Shown: piece by piece, positions 24,876 to 33,459 of the stretch
Layout: every line of letters starts with the position of its first letter
Numbering within the stretch: position 1 is the stretch's first letter
Virus record (IMG/VR): IMGVR_UViG_3300023210_000067
Coordinates: 1 to 43,829 of that record
Direction: 5' to 3' (one strand)
Length of the DNA stretch: 43,829 nt
DNA from: a virus
Translations under genes and position numbers: made by a program
Notes under the pieces: model-generated
Database searches by the model: none
What the model was told of the DNA's origin: nothing
Seen by the model: the letters and a program-made list of their open reading frames with translations, nothing else

Positions 24876-25776
24876 AAGCTTTGTTATTGCTTAAAATATC
24901 AATTATATTAAACTCAATAAATGAATTATCTTCCTCTATGAATGTGTTTGTTACCTCTAATCCTAAGAAAGTGTCATCTTTAGCAAATACTTCACTTAAT
25001 TGCCTCGCAATGGTTGGAAATCTGAAAGAATTAATATTAGAGCCAGAAGTTATGCTTCCATCAATACCATCATTGGGAAATTCTGGATTTCCGCCCTTTT
25101 TTAACTCTGTATAGATATAAATACTCTGTTCTATTGTGTCATCACCAGTAAAAACATCCAAATCATCATCAATTATTGTTAATTTCTTGTTTAAATCTTT
25201 ACCGTATAACTCTTTTCCTTGTAAATTACTATTAACAACAACTTTTACACTTATACTTTCACTATTTTGAGGTTCAACCTGCAAAGATAATCCCCCTTCA
25301 TTTGTGTAATCTTCTTCAATTACTTTGTTAGAGGTAGCTATTGTCTGCCAATCATCATCAGAATTGTTGTAACCTAATGAATTTGCTATATTTTCAAGGC
25401 TTTGATTCTGTTTTTGTATTACTTGTTTAGTTGATGAGGTAAAAAAGCCAACTCTACCTTTTGAGGATCGAGCAAACTTATCAGTAACCTTGATTCTTGC
25501 CAAGTTTAAGCTAATATCTTCAACTATTTCAAAAAGATTCCAATAATTAAGTGATGAAAATTGAGAATTATTTAACTCAAATAGGTTTGAAACCTTTTCA
25601 AACTCAACAATTAAGTAATCTAAGTTCTTAAAAGCTATATTTGGAATATAAGACTGCTTGTTAGTGTAATACCCCAATATTTTTGAGTAATCCAACTGAA
25701 TAAATGACTCGTATTTGCTTAGTAGATTAGATAAATCATACCCAGTAACAGTTTTGTAGTAAGAAATTGCACTCAT
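24862..25776 (-). CDS. Putative baseplate protein, 304 aa
   Basis: The N-terminal half is helical (SNLLSKYESFIQLDYSKIL); the C-terminal half has beta strands and a DGIDGSITSGSN loop. It lies between the hub/spike genes and baseplate J, where contractile phages carry gp25- or gp53-like wedge genes, but its length does not fit gp25 (about 130 aa). One-base overlap with the upstream gene. Confidence 0.5.
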   Translation of the reverse strand: MSAISYYKTVTGYDLSNLLSKYESFIQLDYSKILGYYTNKQSYIPNIAFKNLDYLIVEFEKVSNLFELNNSQFSSLNYWNLFEIVEDISLNLARIKVTDKFARSSKGRVGFFTSSTKQVIQKQNQSLENIANSLGYNNSDDDWQTIATSNKVIEEDYTNEGGLSLQVEPQNSESISVKVVVNSNLQGKELYGKDLNKKLTIIDDDLDVFTGDDTIEQSIYIYTELKKGGNPEFPNDGIDGSITSGSNINSFRFPTIARQLSEVFAKDDTFLGLEVTNTFIEEDNSFIEFNIIDILSNNKASLSL

Positions 25777-26537
25777 TATATTTTATTTTGTTGAATTATA
25801 TTTTCATCTAAAACTTTTATGTCTTGTCTAACAAAATCTTGTGTAGCTCTTAGGGTAGCTGTTGCGTATTGTGACACTAAGTCAGAACCTAACGTTTGAG
25901 CTAACTTTTGCTTTGATTTTTTATCGCTTAGTATTGCTGTAACAGGAGCTACTGCCATTAATGACATATTGTAACCATGAAGCATATTACTACCCTCAGA
26001 ATCCATAGACACTTCAAAAGACATAGGTTCTACCACGAAAGCATCTCCGAAAGCTGGATTATACATTATTAATGTGTGAGATTTGTTATTTGAGTCAAGT
26101 TTTTTAGACTGCTTAAAGATATTTTCTAATATTTTTATACAGCCATAACCAGTCTTAATAGTTGTTGAGAACGCTTTTTTGAAATTTAAAGCCCTAAAAG
26201 AAACAGATTCTTGACTTCTGCCTATTAAAACCTTCAAATCTCTACCAAAATTACCACTTAGCTCGTATTCAATAGGAGCAAATGTTGGGTTTTTAAAAGT
26301 TGTCACCCCGTATGCTGTTTTAACTATACTTTTTATGCTATTCTCTTTCTTTTTTAAACCTTGTGGAGTTATTGGAAAGACGAAATAATCAACCGTGTCT
26401 CCGTTTGAGTCTAAAAGTTCAAAAGACAAGGTGTAATACTCAAATTCTTCTGGAAAAAGAGCATGTAATCCAGCTTGACCTATTGCATTTTTCATATTGA
26501 ATAACTTGTCCGTTACTCTTTTATCTACTCTTCCCAT
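25776..26537 (-). CDS. Putative baseplate hub/tube-initiator protein, 253 aa
   Basis: The middle part (YFVFPITPQGLKKKENSIKS to YELSGNFGRDLKVLIG) resembles the tube-like domain of proteins that join the tail tube to the hub in contractile systems, where 'P.s....e......t..G' patterns recur. The gene follows the spike by six bases. I infer a hub-proximal tube or LysM-type baseplate protein; the exact family needs a profile search. Confidence 0.5.
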   Translation of the reverse strand: MGRVDKRVTDKLFNMKNAIGQAGLHALFPEEFEYYTLSFELLDSNGDTVDYFVFPITPQGLKKKENSIKSIVKTAYGVTTFKNPTFAPIEYELSGNFGRDLKVLIGRSQESVSFRALNFKKAFSTTIKTGYGCIKILENIFKQSKKLDSNNKSHTLIMYNPAFGDAFVVEPMSFEVSMDSEGSNMLHGYNMSLMAVAPVTAILSDKKSKQKLAQTLGSDLVSQYATATLRATQDFVRQDIKVLDENIIQQNKI

Positions 26538-26543
26538 TTTTAT

Positions 26544-27335
26544 TTATTTATCTACGTATAATACTGTTGAACTACTTTGTGTAGCCCTTGTTTTTAACAA
26601 TGGTGACTGAGGTATTAATGGTGGAGAGGTAGCTCCACTTGGCGTTATGTGAGTGTGCGAGTCGTAAGCTGTTAAGAAATCACTAAAAACATCAATCAAT
26701 TTCTCAGTTACGACACTTAAATCGCCATCATTAACCTTCAAAGATTTAACATTTGCAATAAAGTCTTTTACTGAGGTTAAATTTATTCCTTCGCTAGTCT
26801 CAACACTTATCTCTTTCTCACAAGACACATTTAATTCACCTTTTAAGTTTACCGTAGTGTCTCCATCTACATCAACTCTAAGAAAACCACTACTTTTTAA
26901 GTTTAAAGAAGCATTTTCATTGCCAATAATTGACACGTTTAAATTTCCCCCTTCATCAACATTGGCTGATATAGAAATATCTCCACTTTTAGCATTACCA
27001 GATATAGAAACATTGTTATCTTCGTAATTTTTCTCTGTTATAAACTCACCTTCGCTAAACCCCCAAGTTTCGTCACCCTTAACAAATGTATCGGTTACTA
27101 AGTAAGTGCCGTATTGAGGCATATAAGTAGCTAAAACCATGCTTCCTAACTCAGAAGACCTTTGAGGAAATTCAATCGCTTGTAGGGCGTTAAAACCTAT
27201 TCTAACGTTATTTCTAACCTCAAATAATTCACTAATAATTGAAACAGTGCCACTACTATAACATTGCGACACAAAATAGTCTCTATCAACGTCTTTAGGA
27301 ACGTATATGTAAAATATAGAATTATTGCTACGCAT
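26544..27335 (-). CDS. Baseplate spike (gpV/gp5-C-like puncturing protein), 263 aa
   Basis: The longest frame starts at a TTG (27359). I chose ATG at 27335, which overlaps the hub stop by eight bases; ATG at 27347 is another option. An N-terminal OB-like domain (MVLATYMPQYGTYLVTDTFV) is followed by a repetitive beta-helix (SISGNAKSGDISISANVDEG) and ends with DSHTHITPSGATSPP, the His-x-His tip motif that binds iron in phage spikes. It pierces the outer membrane during contraction. Confidence 0.8.
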   Translation of the reverse strand: MRSNNSIFYIYVPKDVDRDYFVSQCYSSGTVSIISELFEVRNNVRIGFNALQAIEFPQRSSELGSMVLATYMPQYGTYLVTDTFVKGDETWGFSEGEFITEKNYEDNNVSISGNAKSGDISISANVDEGGNLNVSIIGNENASLNLKSSGFLRVDVDGDTTVNLKGELNVSCEKEISVETSEGINLTSVKDFIANVKSLKVNDGDLSVVTEKLIDVFSDFLTAYDSHTHITPSGATSPPLIPQSPLLKTRATQSSSTVLYVDK

Positions 27336-30264
27336 TTTGTATATCATTAACAGGTTCAAAAACAGGACTTAGGAAAGTTAATGATGAAGGGTTTTTACTA
27401 AACTGTCTTCTTTTCATATAGAAGTTAAAAACTCCCTTGTTTACTTTCCAATCTTTTAATATCTCAACAGTTCTTGTTGGTACTGGTCTAATTGTAGTAT
27501 TAGGTTCTTCTGGTGTTGTAGGTTCATTAGGTATAGTGGTGGCAGTAGCTACTACGTTTCCAGTCTCAGTTACAGTAGTAGTGCTTACCTCTTGTGTTGG
27601 AGTGTTAGCATCCAATGTCGCTTCTCCAATTAAACCCTTTTGTTCAAAGAACTTCTCATCAAACTCAGTAGAGCAAATGTCAAAATAACTATAACTTGGT
27701 GCTTTCATCATTTCTTCAACCATACCTCGTTCAACCATAACAGAAGTAACCCCTGTTGTAGATGATGTATAAGTGTGAGTGACTGCTTTTACATAAAATA
27801 TCTCCTTAGTTGCTTTGTTTCTAATAGCTATACCTTTCTTAATTTGCCTATTCATCTTCATTGTTATTGTACCTACTCTAGTGAATGGCAAGTAACAATT
27901 TGAATCTATTAAGTATTTTAAGTCTCTGTAAGCTTGTCTAAGGAAAAAATTATACTCTCCTTGCTCTTGATTTCCCTTTATAGGTAAATAAGGAACATAG
28001 TTAGATGTAATATTCATAGGTTTACTACCCCAAACGTCAGAAAACTCTGAAAAATATATAGCTGGTAAAAATGCTAATGAAACCCCATCAGATTCTCCAA
28101 AGAATAAGCCTTTTGGTCTAAATGAGTACCAAGAATAAACCCTTGTGTCAAATTGAAAAGATGAACTAATAACATCGTCAATCTCAACATCAACTGCATA
28201 AGAAGCTAACTCTAAGTAAGATTTTTTATCAAAAGGTGGTTGTCTAAAGTTTAGATAATACTCATCTCTATAAGTGTCACCAAACATTTCAATAAACACT
28301 CCATCAGCTAACTTATTGAAGTAACTTAACATGCTTCCTTGTTGAATGCTTATACTTGAATCAACTATCCTTCTATCAGCAACAGATTTGTCAATATTTA
28401 CATTAAATATTTGATAAACACCGTCCATAAGTTCAGTATCTACGTTTTTTAAGTTATCGCTTTCTAAAATGTCTAAATTTTTCTTGTATTCGTAAGCTAA
28501 GTCCAATATAGGTTGGTAGTATCTGTCTGTTATTTCTTTAAATTTAGCTCTTATCTCTCCAATAGTGGATATCATCTTAGCATAGTTAGAGCAATCAATG
28601 TAAATATTTGAAATTTCTACACTATATAACATCTTACCTTTCAGATTAGACAACTCAAAACTTGATATAGTGTCTTGTGTGTATGATCCACTTGATGATG
28701 CTTTAGATTCTATTCTTTTTATATACTTATCAATATCTGACTTAAATCTATCAGATTCTACTTTAAAAGTCTTAGCTGGTGTGGTTACTATGTAATCTTC
28801 TTGATTAATTTGACCTAAAGGCACAACATCCACGTCCAAATACTCACTAACTTTTACTTTTATACCGTCATCAATAGAGTTTTTTATAGCTCTGGTAGAT
28901 GTGGTTCTTTTTATTAATCCTGTATTGTAAGCTCTTTTATTATAGTAATCACTACCTCCTTTTTTAGTTTTTACCCTCATATTTGAGTCATTGTAAAACT
29001 TATTTAGGACTTTAGGCATGCTAATTTCTAAAATATTCTTATTTGTGTTTATTATTTCGTCTTGGTCGTCTTTATTAGTCGTTTCACCAAGCACATATTT
29101 TCTATTTCTTCTATCTCCCCAACCTTCAAGTGTAGATTCTGGCACTAACCCAGTATATGATAACTGATTTAGTATAAACTGAATAGAGAATTGCAAACTT
29201 CGCTGAGTAAACGCTCCTAACACCTCTAAACTTCCGAATATTCTCTTTATAAGCTTATCATTGTCTTGATTGTTAACAAAAGCACCACCTGCATACTCTT
29301 CTGGGTAAAAATAACATCCATCTTCACTTAATAGTTTTATCAAATCTCTACCAGCAACATTGACAGAGGTGGAAGCATTAGCTGAGTTATGAGAAACCGT
29401 CGAACTGTCAACCAACCCTATAAAGTCATAAGAGTCAACAGTTGATTCCTCTTTGAGTAAAGTTATATCATTACTTGTTAAAATATCCCCTAACTCATTA
29501 TCTTTTTCATTTTTGCTAAACTTTAAGAATATTAAATCATTAGTGTTTATAATATTATGAAAATATGAAGCAGATCTATTGTATTTTTCTTCTCCTAAGT
29601 CAGTTATTTCGCTTTGAGATGAGAAATACTGGTAAAAACTATCACCTTTACCCTTATATTCGTTTATATTTTTCTCCCAACCTTCGACATATTCACCAAC
29701 TAATCCGTCTAATTGTATTGAAAAAGACGAACTGTTAGGCATACCATTTTGAGTTGTGGCAGTTATTACATATTTAGACACATCAATCCACCTACCTAAC
29801 AACTCATCACCCTCTTGTTCTACTGGTGACAAGGCTCTACACCACATATATGCTGTACAAAAGGGTATATTTTGACTCAAAACACCCTCACTTTTTTCAC
29901 CTTTTTCGTTTTTGCTCGAATCTCCAGATATTGAAGCTAACTGACTTGGTATAAAAACATCTAAATCAGTAGACTCAATAACTCCAACAGACTCACCACT
30001 TAGAGTCTGTAAGCTAAGCATGGTTTTTGGAATCTTTATAGAGGTATTAACATTGAAAGGTATATCTTTTACAGAGTAATCATCAATATTTTCACCATCT
30101 TTAAGAGTTGATTCTATTGAGCTTTTATTAGTCTTGTAATTAAGTAATTTACTCTCATTGTTTATATACTTATAAGCAATAGAAATCCCGTCTTGGTCGC
30201 AAAAGTCTCCAAATGTCGTAATTGATGAGTTTTTATGCTTATATACTATATATTCTACTGCCAT
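27328..30264 (-). CDS. Baseplate hub protein (gp27/gpD-like), 978 aa
   Basis: A large beta-rich protein right after the tape measure and before the spike, the usual position of the hub. Residues about 165-310 (GRWIDVSKYVITATTQNG to NASTSVNVAGRDLIKLL) show the 'V...v.v.G.D' pattern of hub tube-like domains. The part near residues 790-850 (IKKGIAIRNKATKEIFYVKAV) is a second such domain. A Thr/Pro-rich linker (EEPNTTIRPVPTRT) near residue 930 precedes the end. It is longer than T4 gp27 (about 390), so extra domains are present. Confidence 0.65.
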   Translation of the reverse strand: MAVEYIVYKHKNSSITTFGDFCDQDGISIAYKYINNESKLLNYKTNKSSIESTLKDGENIDDYSVKDIPFNVNTSIKIPKTMLSLQTLSGESVGVIESTDLDVFIPSQLASISGDSSKNEKGEKSEGVLSQNIPFCTAYMWCRALSPVEQEGDELLGRWIDVSKYVITATTQNGMPNSSSFSIQLDGLVGEYVEGWEKNINEYKGKGDSFYQYFSSQSEITDLGEEKYNRSASYFHNIINTNDLIFLKFSKNEKDNELGDILTSNDITLLKEESTVDSYDFIGLVDSSTVSHNSANASTSVNVAGRDLIKLLSEDGCYFYPEEYAGGAFVNNQDNDKLIKRIFGSLEVLGAFTQRSLQFSIQFILNQLSYTGLVPESTLEGWGDRRNRKYVLGETTNKDDQDEIINTNKNILEISMPKVLNKFYNDSNMRVKTKKGGSDYYNKRAYNTGLIKRTTSTRAIKNSIDDGIKVKVSEYLDVDVVPLGQINQEDYIVTTPAKTFKVESDRFKSDIDKYIKRIESKASSSGSYTQDTISSFELSNLKGKMLYSVEISNIYIDCSNYAKMISTIGEIRAKFKEITDRYYQPILDLAYEYKKNLDILESDNLKNVDTELMDGVYQIFNVNIDKSVADRRIVDSSISIQQGSMLSYFNKLADGVFIEMFGDTYRDEYYLNFRQPPFDKKSYLELASYAVDVEIDDVISSSFQFDTRVYSWYSFRPKGLFFGESDGVSLAFLPAIYFSEFSDVWGSKPMNITSNYVPYLPIKGNQEQGEYNFFLRQAYRDLKYLIDSNCYLPFTRVGTITMKMNRQIKKGIAIRNKATKEIFYVKAVTHTYTSSTTGVTSVMVERGMVEEMMKAPSYSYFDICSTEFDEKFFEQKGLIGEATLDANTPTQEVSTTTVTETGNVVATATTIPNEPTTPEEPNTTIRPVPTRTVEILKDWKVNKGVFNFYMKRRQFSKNPSSLTFLSPVFEPVNDIQNA

Positions 30265-30274
30265 TTTATTTTAT

Positions 30275-32179
30275 TTACAAACCTAAAACTTCTTTAAGCC
30301 AATTTTTACTCTGCTCGCTCACTGATACGCTTACCCCTCTCTCATCCGTTAATATATCAGTTAAGGTGTCGACAAAGGGTTTTAAAGCCTCTGCAACCTT
30401 AACTCCCACTCCAGAAGCAATCTCCTCAGCCTCTTTACTAATTGTAGTAGCAGTTCCGACTGACTTAGAAGCTTTTTCTATTAATTTATCTTTATTATTA
30501 AGTCCAAAACCAAGAGTTTCCATCTTTTTTCTCTCCTCCTCAGTTAAGTTTTCCCAAGAGCCACTATCAAATCCCTTTCTTAGTGTTTCTGCTTGTTGGT
30601 ATCCTACTCCTAATCTACTACTTATAAGTTGTTCAAATAAGTCGTTATTAGATCCAGACATATTTCTCATGCTTTTAAGAGATGTTTCTAAGAACCCCTC
30701 TTGCCCCATGCCTTTTTCTCTCATCTTTTGCAATTCAACGAAAGAGGCATTAGGGTTTAATTTTCTTAGTATTGAGAAATTGAAAGCTTGTTTAAAATCA
30801 TTGTTGGGGTTTATTAAAGCATTATTCATAGTTTGCATTCTGTCCCCCATTCTACTATCAGAAAATGAACCACCAGTAAGGTACATTTTACCCATATTGG
30901 ATATAATTTGGTCAGTGTCAATAGTCTCTGATAGATTTGATGCAGAAAAAGCTCTTTTGCTCATTGTTTCAGCAAATTCTCCCATTCTTGACTTATCACC
31001 CTTCGCAATAGCTCCAGTAAGCCTCATTGTTTTATATAATTGGTCTATATCAAAGGAAGTTTCGGCTCTCCCTTGTCTACTTTTGTTATAATCAAACTGT
31101 TGATATGAAGATATACCTAAAAAAGTACCTCTATCAACTCCACTTAATAACTCTACGGAAGCTAATCTTTGAGCTTCTTCTGTTACTTTTGAGTTAAATC
31201 TTTTAGTCCCACCTTGCTTGTTTCCACGAGAAAAGAAACCATTTCGAGCATAACCTCTTGTTTTGGCTAAATCTGTTTGATATCTATCAAATTCGGCAGT
31301 AGTAAAGCCAGCCCCAATCATATCATTAGCAACACCACCCACTCCAAACTCTTGGCTTGTGTCCATACCTGTGACAGCTTTCAATCTTAAAGCAGATTCT
31401 TCCCTATCTTGACCAGCTTTCAAAGATGCCCCAGCAATACCACCGATTATTGCTACTCCAGCCATAGATCTCATTAAGAATCTACCACCTTTAGACCTAC
31501 CCATTCTTGCTTTTGCTCTGTCTTTTAGAGACATATATCTACCTCTATTAGCAGAACCTCCTCCACCGCCAGAGCCACTACCTCCATAAGAATCATTAAC
31601 TCCAAGACCCGCTACATTCATTCCCCCAGTAAGACCTTCCTCTTGAGCCATTTTAAAAGCTAAATTACGAGATGGGCTTCTGCTTCCGTATTGCAAATCT
31701 CTAAAAGGTTGTTTTGATCCCTTATTCTTAGCTTCTTCTTTAGCATACCTTAGTAGTAATTCTGAGGCTTCTTTTAGATTCTTAGCTGAGTCTTTCTCCA
31801 TTTGAGCATCTTTCCTAGCTAAATTGGACTGAGTGGCAATGTTTGAAAGCTCTTTATTTCTTTGAGTTTTAAGGTTTGTTATACTTCTATTTAGATTTTG
31901 GGGAGTGATGTTTCTGTTTTCCTTTAGTTCAGTTACTCTTTTGTTAAAGTCAGCATGTACGGCTTTTTGAGCCATAGCTGTCTTATCCTTAATACTTTGA
32001 AGAGTTTTTTTAGACTCTTGCTCAATATCAGAAAAGTATTTCTTAGTAGACCCCTTATAGTCCTTAGCATCATTAGTCATTTTAGCATAAGAAGCCTTAG
32101 ATTGTGTTTCTAAGGACTTAAACGCTTTAACTAAATCATTGGTGTTGGTTACAAAATTAAACTTTATTTCTTCACTCAT
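30275..32179 (-). CDS. Tail tape measure protein, 634 aa
   Basis: A long helical N-terminal half rich in Lys/Gln/Ala (residues 1-160), a Gly/Ser-rich hinge (SYGGSGSGGGGGS, about 192-204), a hydrophobic segment MAGVAIIGGIAGASLKAG (238-255) and a helical C-terminus make up the typical tape-measure design. At roughly 0.15 nm per residue it predicts a tail of about 95 nm. It follows two small chaperone-type genes, as is normal. Confidence 0.8.
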   Translation of the reverse strand: MSEEIKFNFVTNTNDLVKAFKSLETQSKASYAKMTNDAKDYKGSTKKYFSDIEQESKKTLQSIKDKTAMAQKAVHADFNKRVTELKENRNITPQNLNRSITNLKTQRNKELSNIATQSNLARKDAQMEKDSAKNLKEASELLLRYAKEEAKNKGSKQPFRDLQYGSRSPSRNLAFKMAQEEGLTGGMNVAGLGVNDSYGGSGSGGGGGSANRGRYMSLKDRAKARMGRSKGGRFLMRSMAGVAIIGGIAGASLKAGQDREESALRLKAVTGMDTSQEFGVGGVANDMIGAGFTTAEFDRYQTDLAKTRGYARNGFFSRGNKQGGTKRFNSKVTEEAQRLASVELLSGVDRGTFLGISSYQQFDYNKSRQGRAETSFDIDQLYKTMRLTGAIAKGDKSRMGEFAETMSKRAFSASNLSETIDTDQIISNMGKMYLTGGSFSDSRMGDRMQTMNNALINPNNDFKQAFNFSILRKLNPNASFVELQKMREKGMGQEGFLETSLKSMRNMSGSNNDLFEQLISSRLGVGYQQAETLRKGFDSGSWENLTEEERKKMETLGFGLNNKDKLIEKASKSVGTATTISKEAEEIASGVGVKVAEALKPFVDTLTDILTDERGVSVSVSEQSKNWLKEVLGL

Positions 32180-32181
32180 AA

Positions 32182-32493
32182 TTATTCTTTATTATCAATA
32201 GCTTCTTGCAAAGCATTCCAATCAAAATCCTTAGCCATTTCAACCTCCTCAGTCTTCACTTTGTTAGGTTTAACGTCCTTCTCTGCCATTCTTCTTTCAA
32301 GTTCTTTTTGATAATGGTAGTCCTCAATATACTCAGCTTTTATAAGTAAAGGATTAGCTTCTAAATGTTCTTCTGAAAATAAAGCAATGTTGTATTTTTC
32401 CCTCCACCACTTATCATAAGGAAAGGCACTATTCCAATAAAAAACTAACCCTTTTAAGTCTTTAACAAAAAAGGGTATTAAGTTACTTAGCAT
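32182..32493 (-). CDS. Putative tail assembly chaperone, second component, 103 aa
   Basis: A small charged protein (KELERRMAEKDVKPNKVKTEE) between tube and tape measure, the place of the second chaperone in contractile phages. It overlaps the first chaperone by 11 bases in a +1 frame. I looked for a slippery heptamer in the overlap and saw none, so coupled re-initiation is more likely than frameshifting. Confidence 0.55.
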   Translation of the reverse strand: MLSNLIPFFVKDLKGLVFYWNSAFPYDKWWREKYNIALFSEEHLEANPLLIKAEYIEDYHYQKELERRMAEKDVKPNKVKTEEVEMAKDFDWNALQEAIDNKE

Positions 32494-32854
32494 CTAAATC
32501 TTCCTTCCCAAAAGCTTCTGTTTTGTAAGCTTCAAACCATACTTCAATCTCGTCAACATACACTTTTAGCAAAGTATTAGAACTATTAGTGTCTAAGTCC
32601 ATCACAGAAACATCTTCATCTGATTTAGCTAATCCTTTAGCAATTGCTGGGGCTACTACGTCAAAAAAGGCACTAGCATTGATTAAATGCCACTGATGCA
32701 CAGACATTTTTGTTTGCAACTCTAATAATTGCCAATATTTGCCCTCAGAAAGTTCCATTTTCTTAGACTCCATCAAAATATAATCAATATTCTTTTGGGG
32801 CATTTCAATTACATACTCTTCCTCTAATACTTGAATCTTTTTCTTTAATTCCAT
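32483..32854 (-). CDS. Putative tail assembly chaperone, first component, 123 aa
   Basis: The longest frame begins at 33076 but would run back through the terminator, the promoter and the tube gene. The true start is ATG at 32854 (MELKKKIQVL), after the late promoter at 32908-32938. The product is acidic and helical, as tail assembly chaperones are. It binds the tape measure by analogy with lambda gpG and related proteins. Confidence 0.6.
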   Translation of the reverse strand: MELKKKIQVLEEEYVIEMPQKNIDYILMESKKMELSEGKYWQLLELQTKMSVHQWHLINASAFFDVVAPAIAKGLAKSDEDVSVMDLDTNSSNTLLKVYVDEIEVWFEAYKTEAFGKEDLDAK

Positions 32855-32873
32855 CTTTATTTCTTTCTGTTTA

Positions 32874-32905
32874 TAAAAAAAGCACCACTTAACAAAAAGT
32901 GATGC
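32874..32905 (-). terminator. Terminator after the sheath-tube operon, overlapping a promoter start
   Basis: On the minus strand GCATCACTT (32905-32897), loop TTTGTT, AAGTGGTGC (32890-32882) form nine base pairs with one G-U, followed by seven T. It would stop the transcript of the sheath and tube genes. The -7 element of the next late promoter ends three bases upstream of the hairpin, so its own transcript should start inside the left arm. Confidence 0.75.
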
Positions 32906-32907
32906 CT

Positions 32908-32938
32908 CAAAGATACAAAAAAATATATTAAAAAGGGG
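32908..32938 (-). promoter_or_regulatory. Late-type promoter CCC-N19-TATCTTTG (tape-measure operon)
   Basis: Four C (32938-32935), a 19-base spacer, then TATCTTTG (32915-32908). It lies between the tube stop and the chaperone ATG at 32854 and directs the tape-measure and hub genes. Confidence 0.65.
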
Positions 32939-32945
32939 AGATACT

Positions 32946-33440
32946 TTACAAAGTATAAATAATCGGTGTAGAATATCTAAAAGACTGGGTTTTTGACGCA
33001 ATACTTTCATTAGAAATAGACCAAGTGTCATTTTCCAAGTAAAAGTCTTTAATTGTGGCAAAATTCTCCAATCCACCAGTTACTAAACCTGTTTTAGCAT
33101 CCTTAGATTCCTCTTTTCTTCTAAAGATATTAATCGTAATAGGTTCTTCTCCTAAAATAAGTGTATCTACAAATTGTTGTAGTGAACCTACCTTTCTTTT
33201 TAGAGCATCTGGAATCCCATCAGTTCTAAAATTAACACTATTGTAAGAGAATGAGCCAGAGCAGATAATCGAAAGTGAAGGAAATTCTTGATAAATTAAA
33301 TCTCCACAGCCTTTTACGTTAGCTCTAACTATATTTTCTGAAAAAGTCATATTCTGAACATGTGCAATAACCGTTCCATTAACTGAGAACGTACACATAG
33401 GCGAAGTAAATACTTTTTGCTCGCTTGGTATATTTGGCAT
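32946..33440 (-). CDS. Tail tube protein, 164 aa
   Basis: A beta-rich protein of tube size immediately after the sheath (19 bases). Features such as GTVIAHVQNMTFSENIVRAN and IICSGSFSYNSVNF fit the tube fold with its long hairpins. The Lys/Asp-rich loop RRKEESKDAKTGLVTG may face outside. The stop is followed by the terminator and the next promoter. Confidence 0.75.
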   Translation of the reverse strand: MPNIPSEQKVFTSPMCTFSVNGTVIAHVQNMTFSENIVRANVKGCGDLIYQEFPSLSIICSGSFSYNSVNFRTDGIPDALKRKVGSLQQFVDTLILGEEPITINIFRRKEESKDAKTGLVTGGLENFATIKDFYLENDTWSISNESIASKTQSFRYSTPIIYTL

Positions 33441-33459
33441 ATTATTATCTTTTTATAAT

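Noticed and set aside
30222-31091. A 289-aa plus-strand open frame opposite the tape measure and hub start
   Set aside because: It is the antisense shadow of two well-supported genes, is rich in Leu/Ser as antisense frames of Lys/Glu-rich genes are, and has no promoter.
32483-33076. Extended start of the first chaperone gene at 33076
   Set aside because: The added 74 residues are hydrophobic nonsense from the opposite phase of the tube gene, and the frame would cross a terminator and a promoter. ATG at 32854 fits better.
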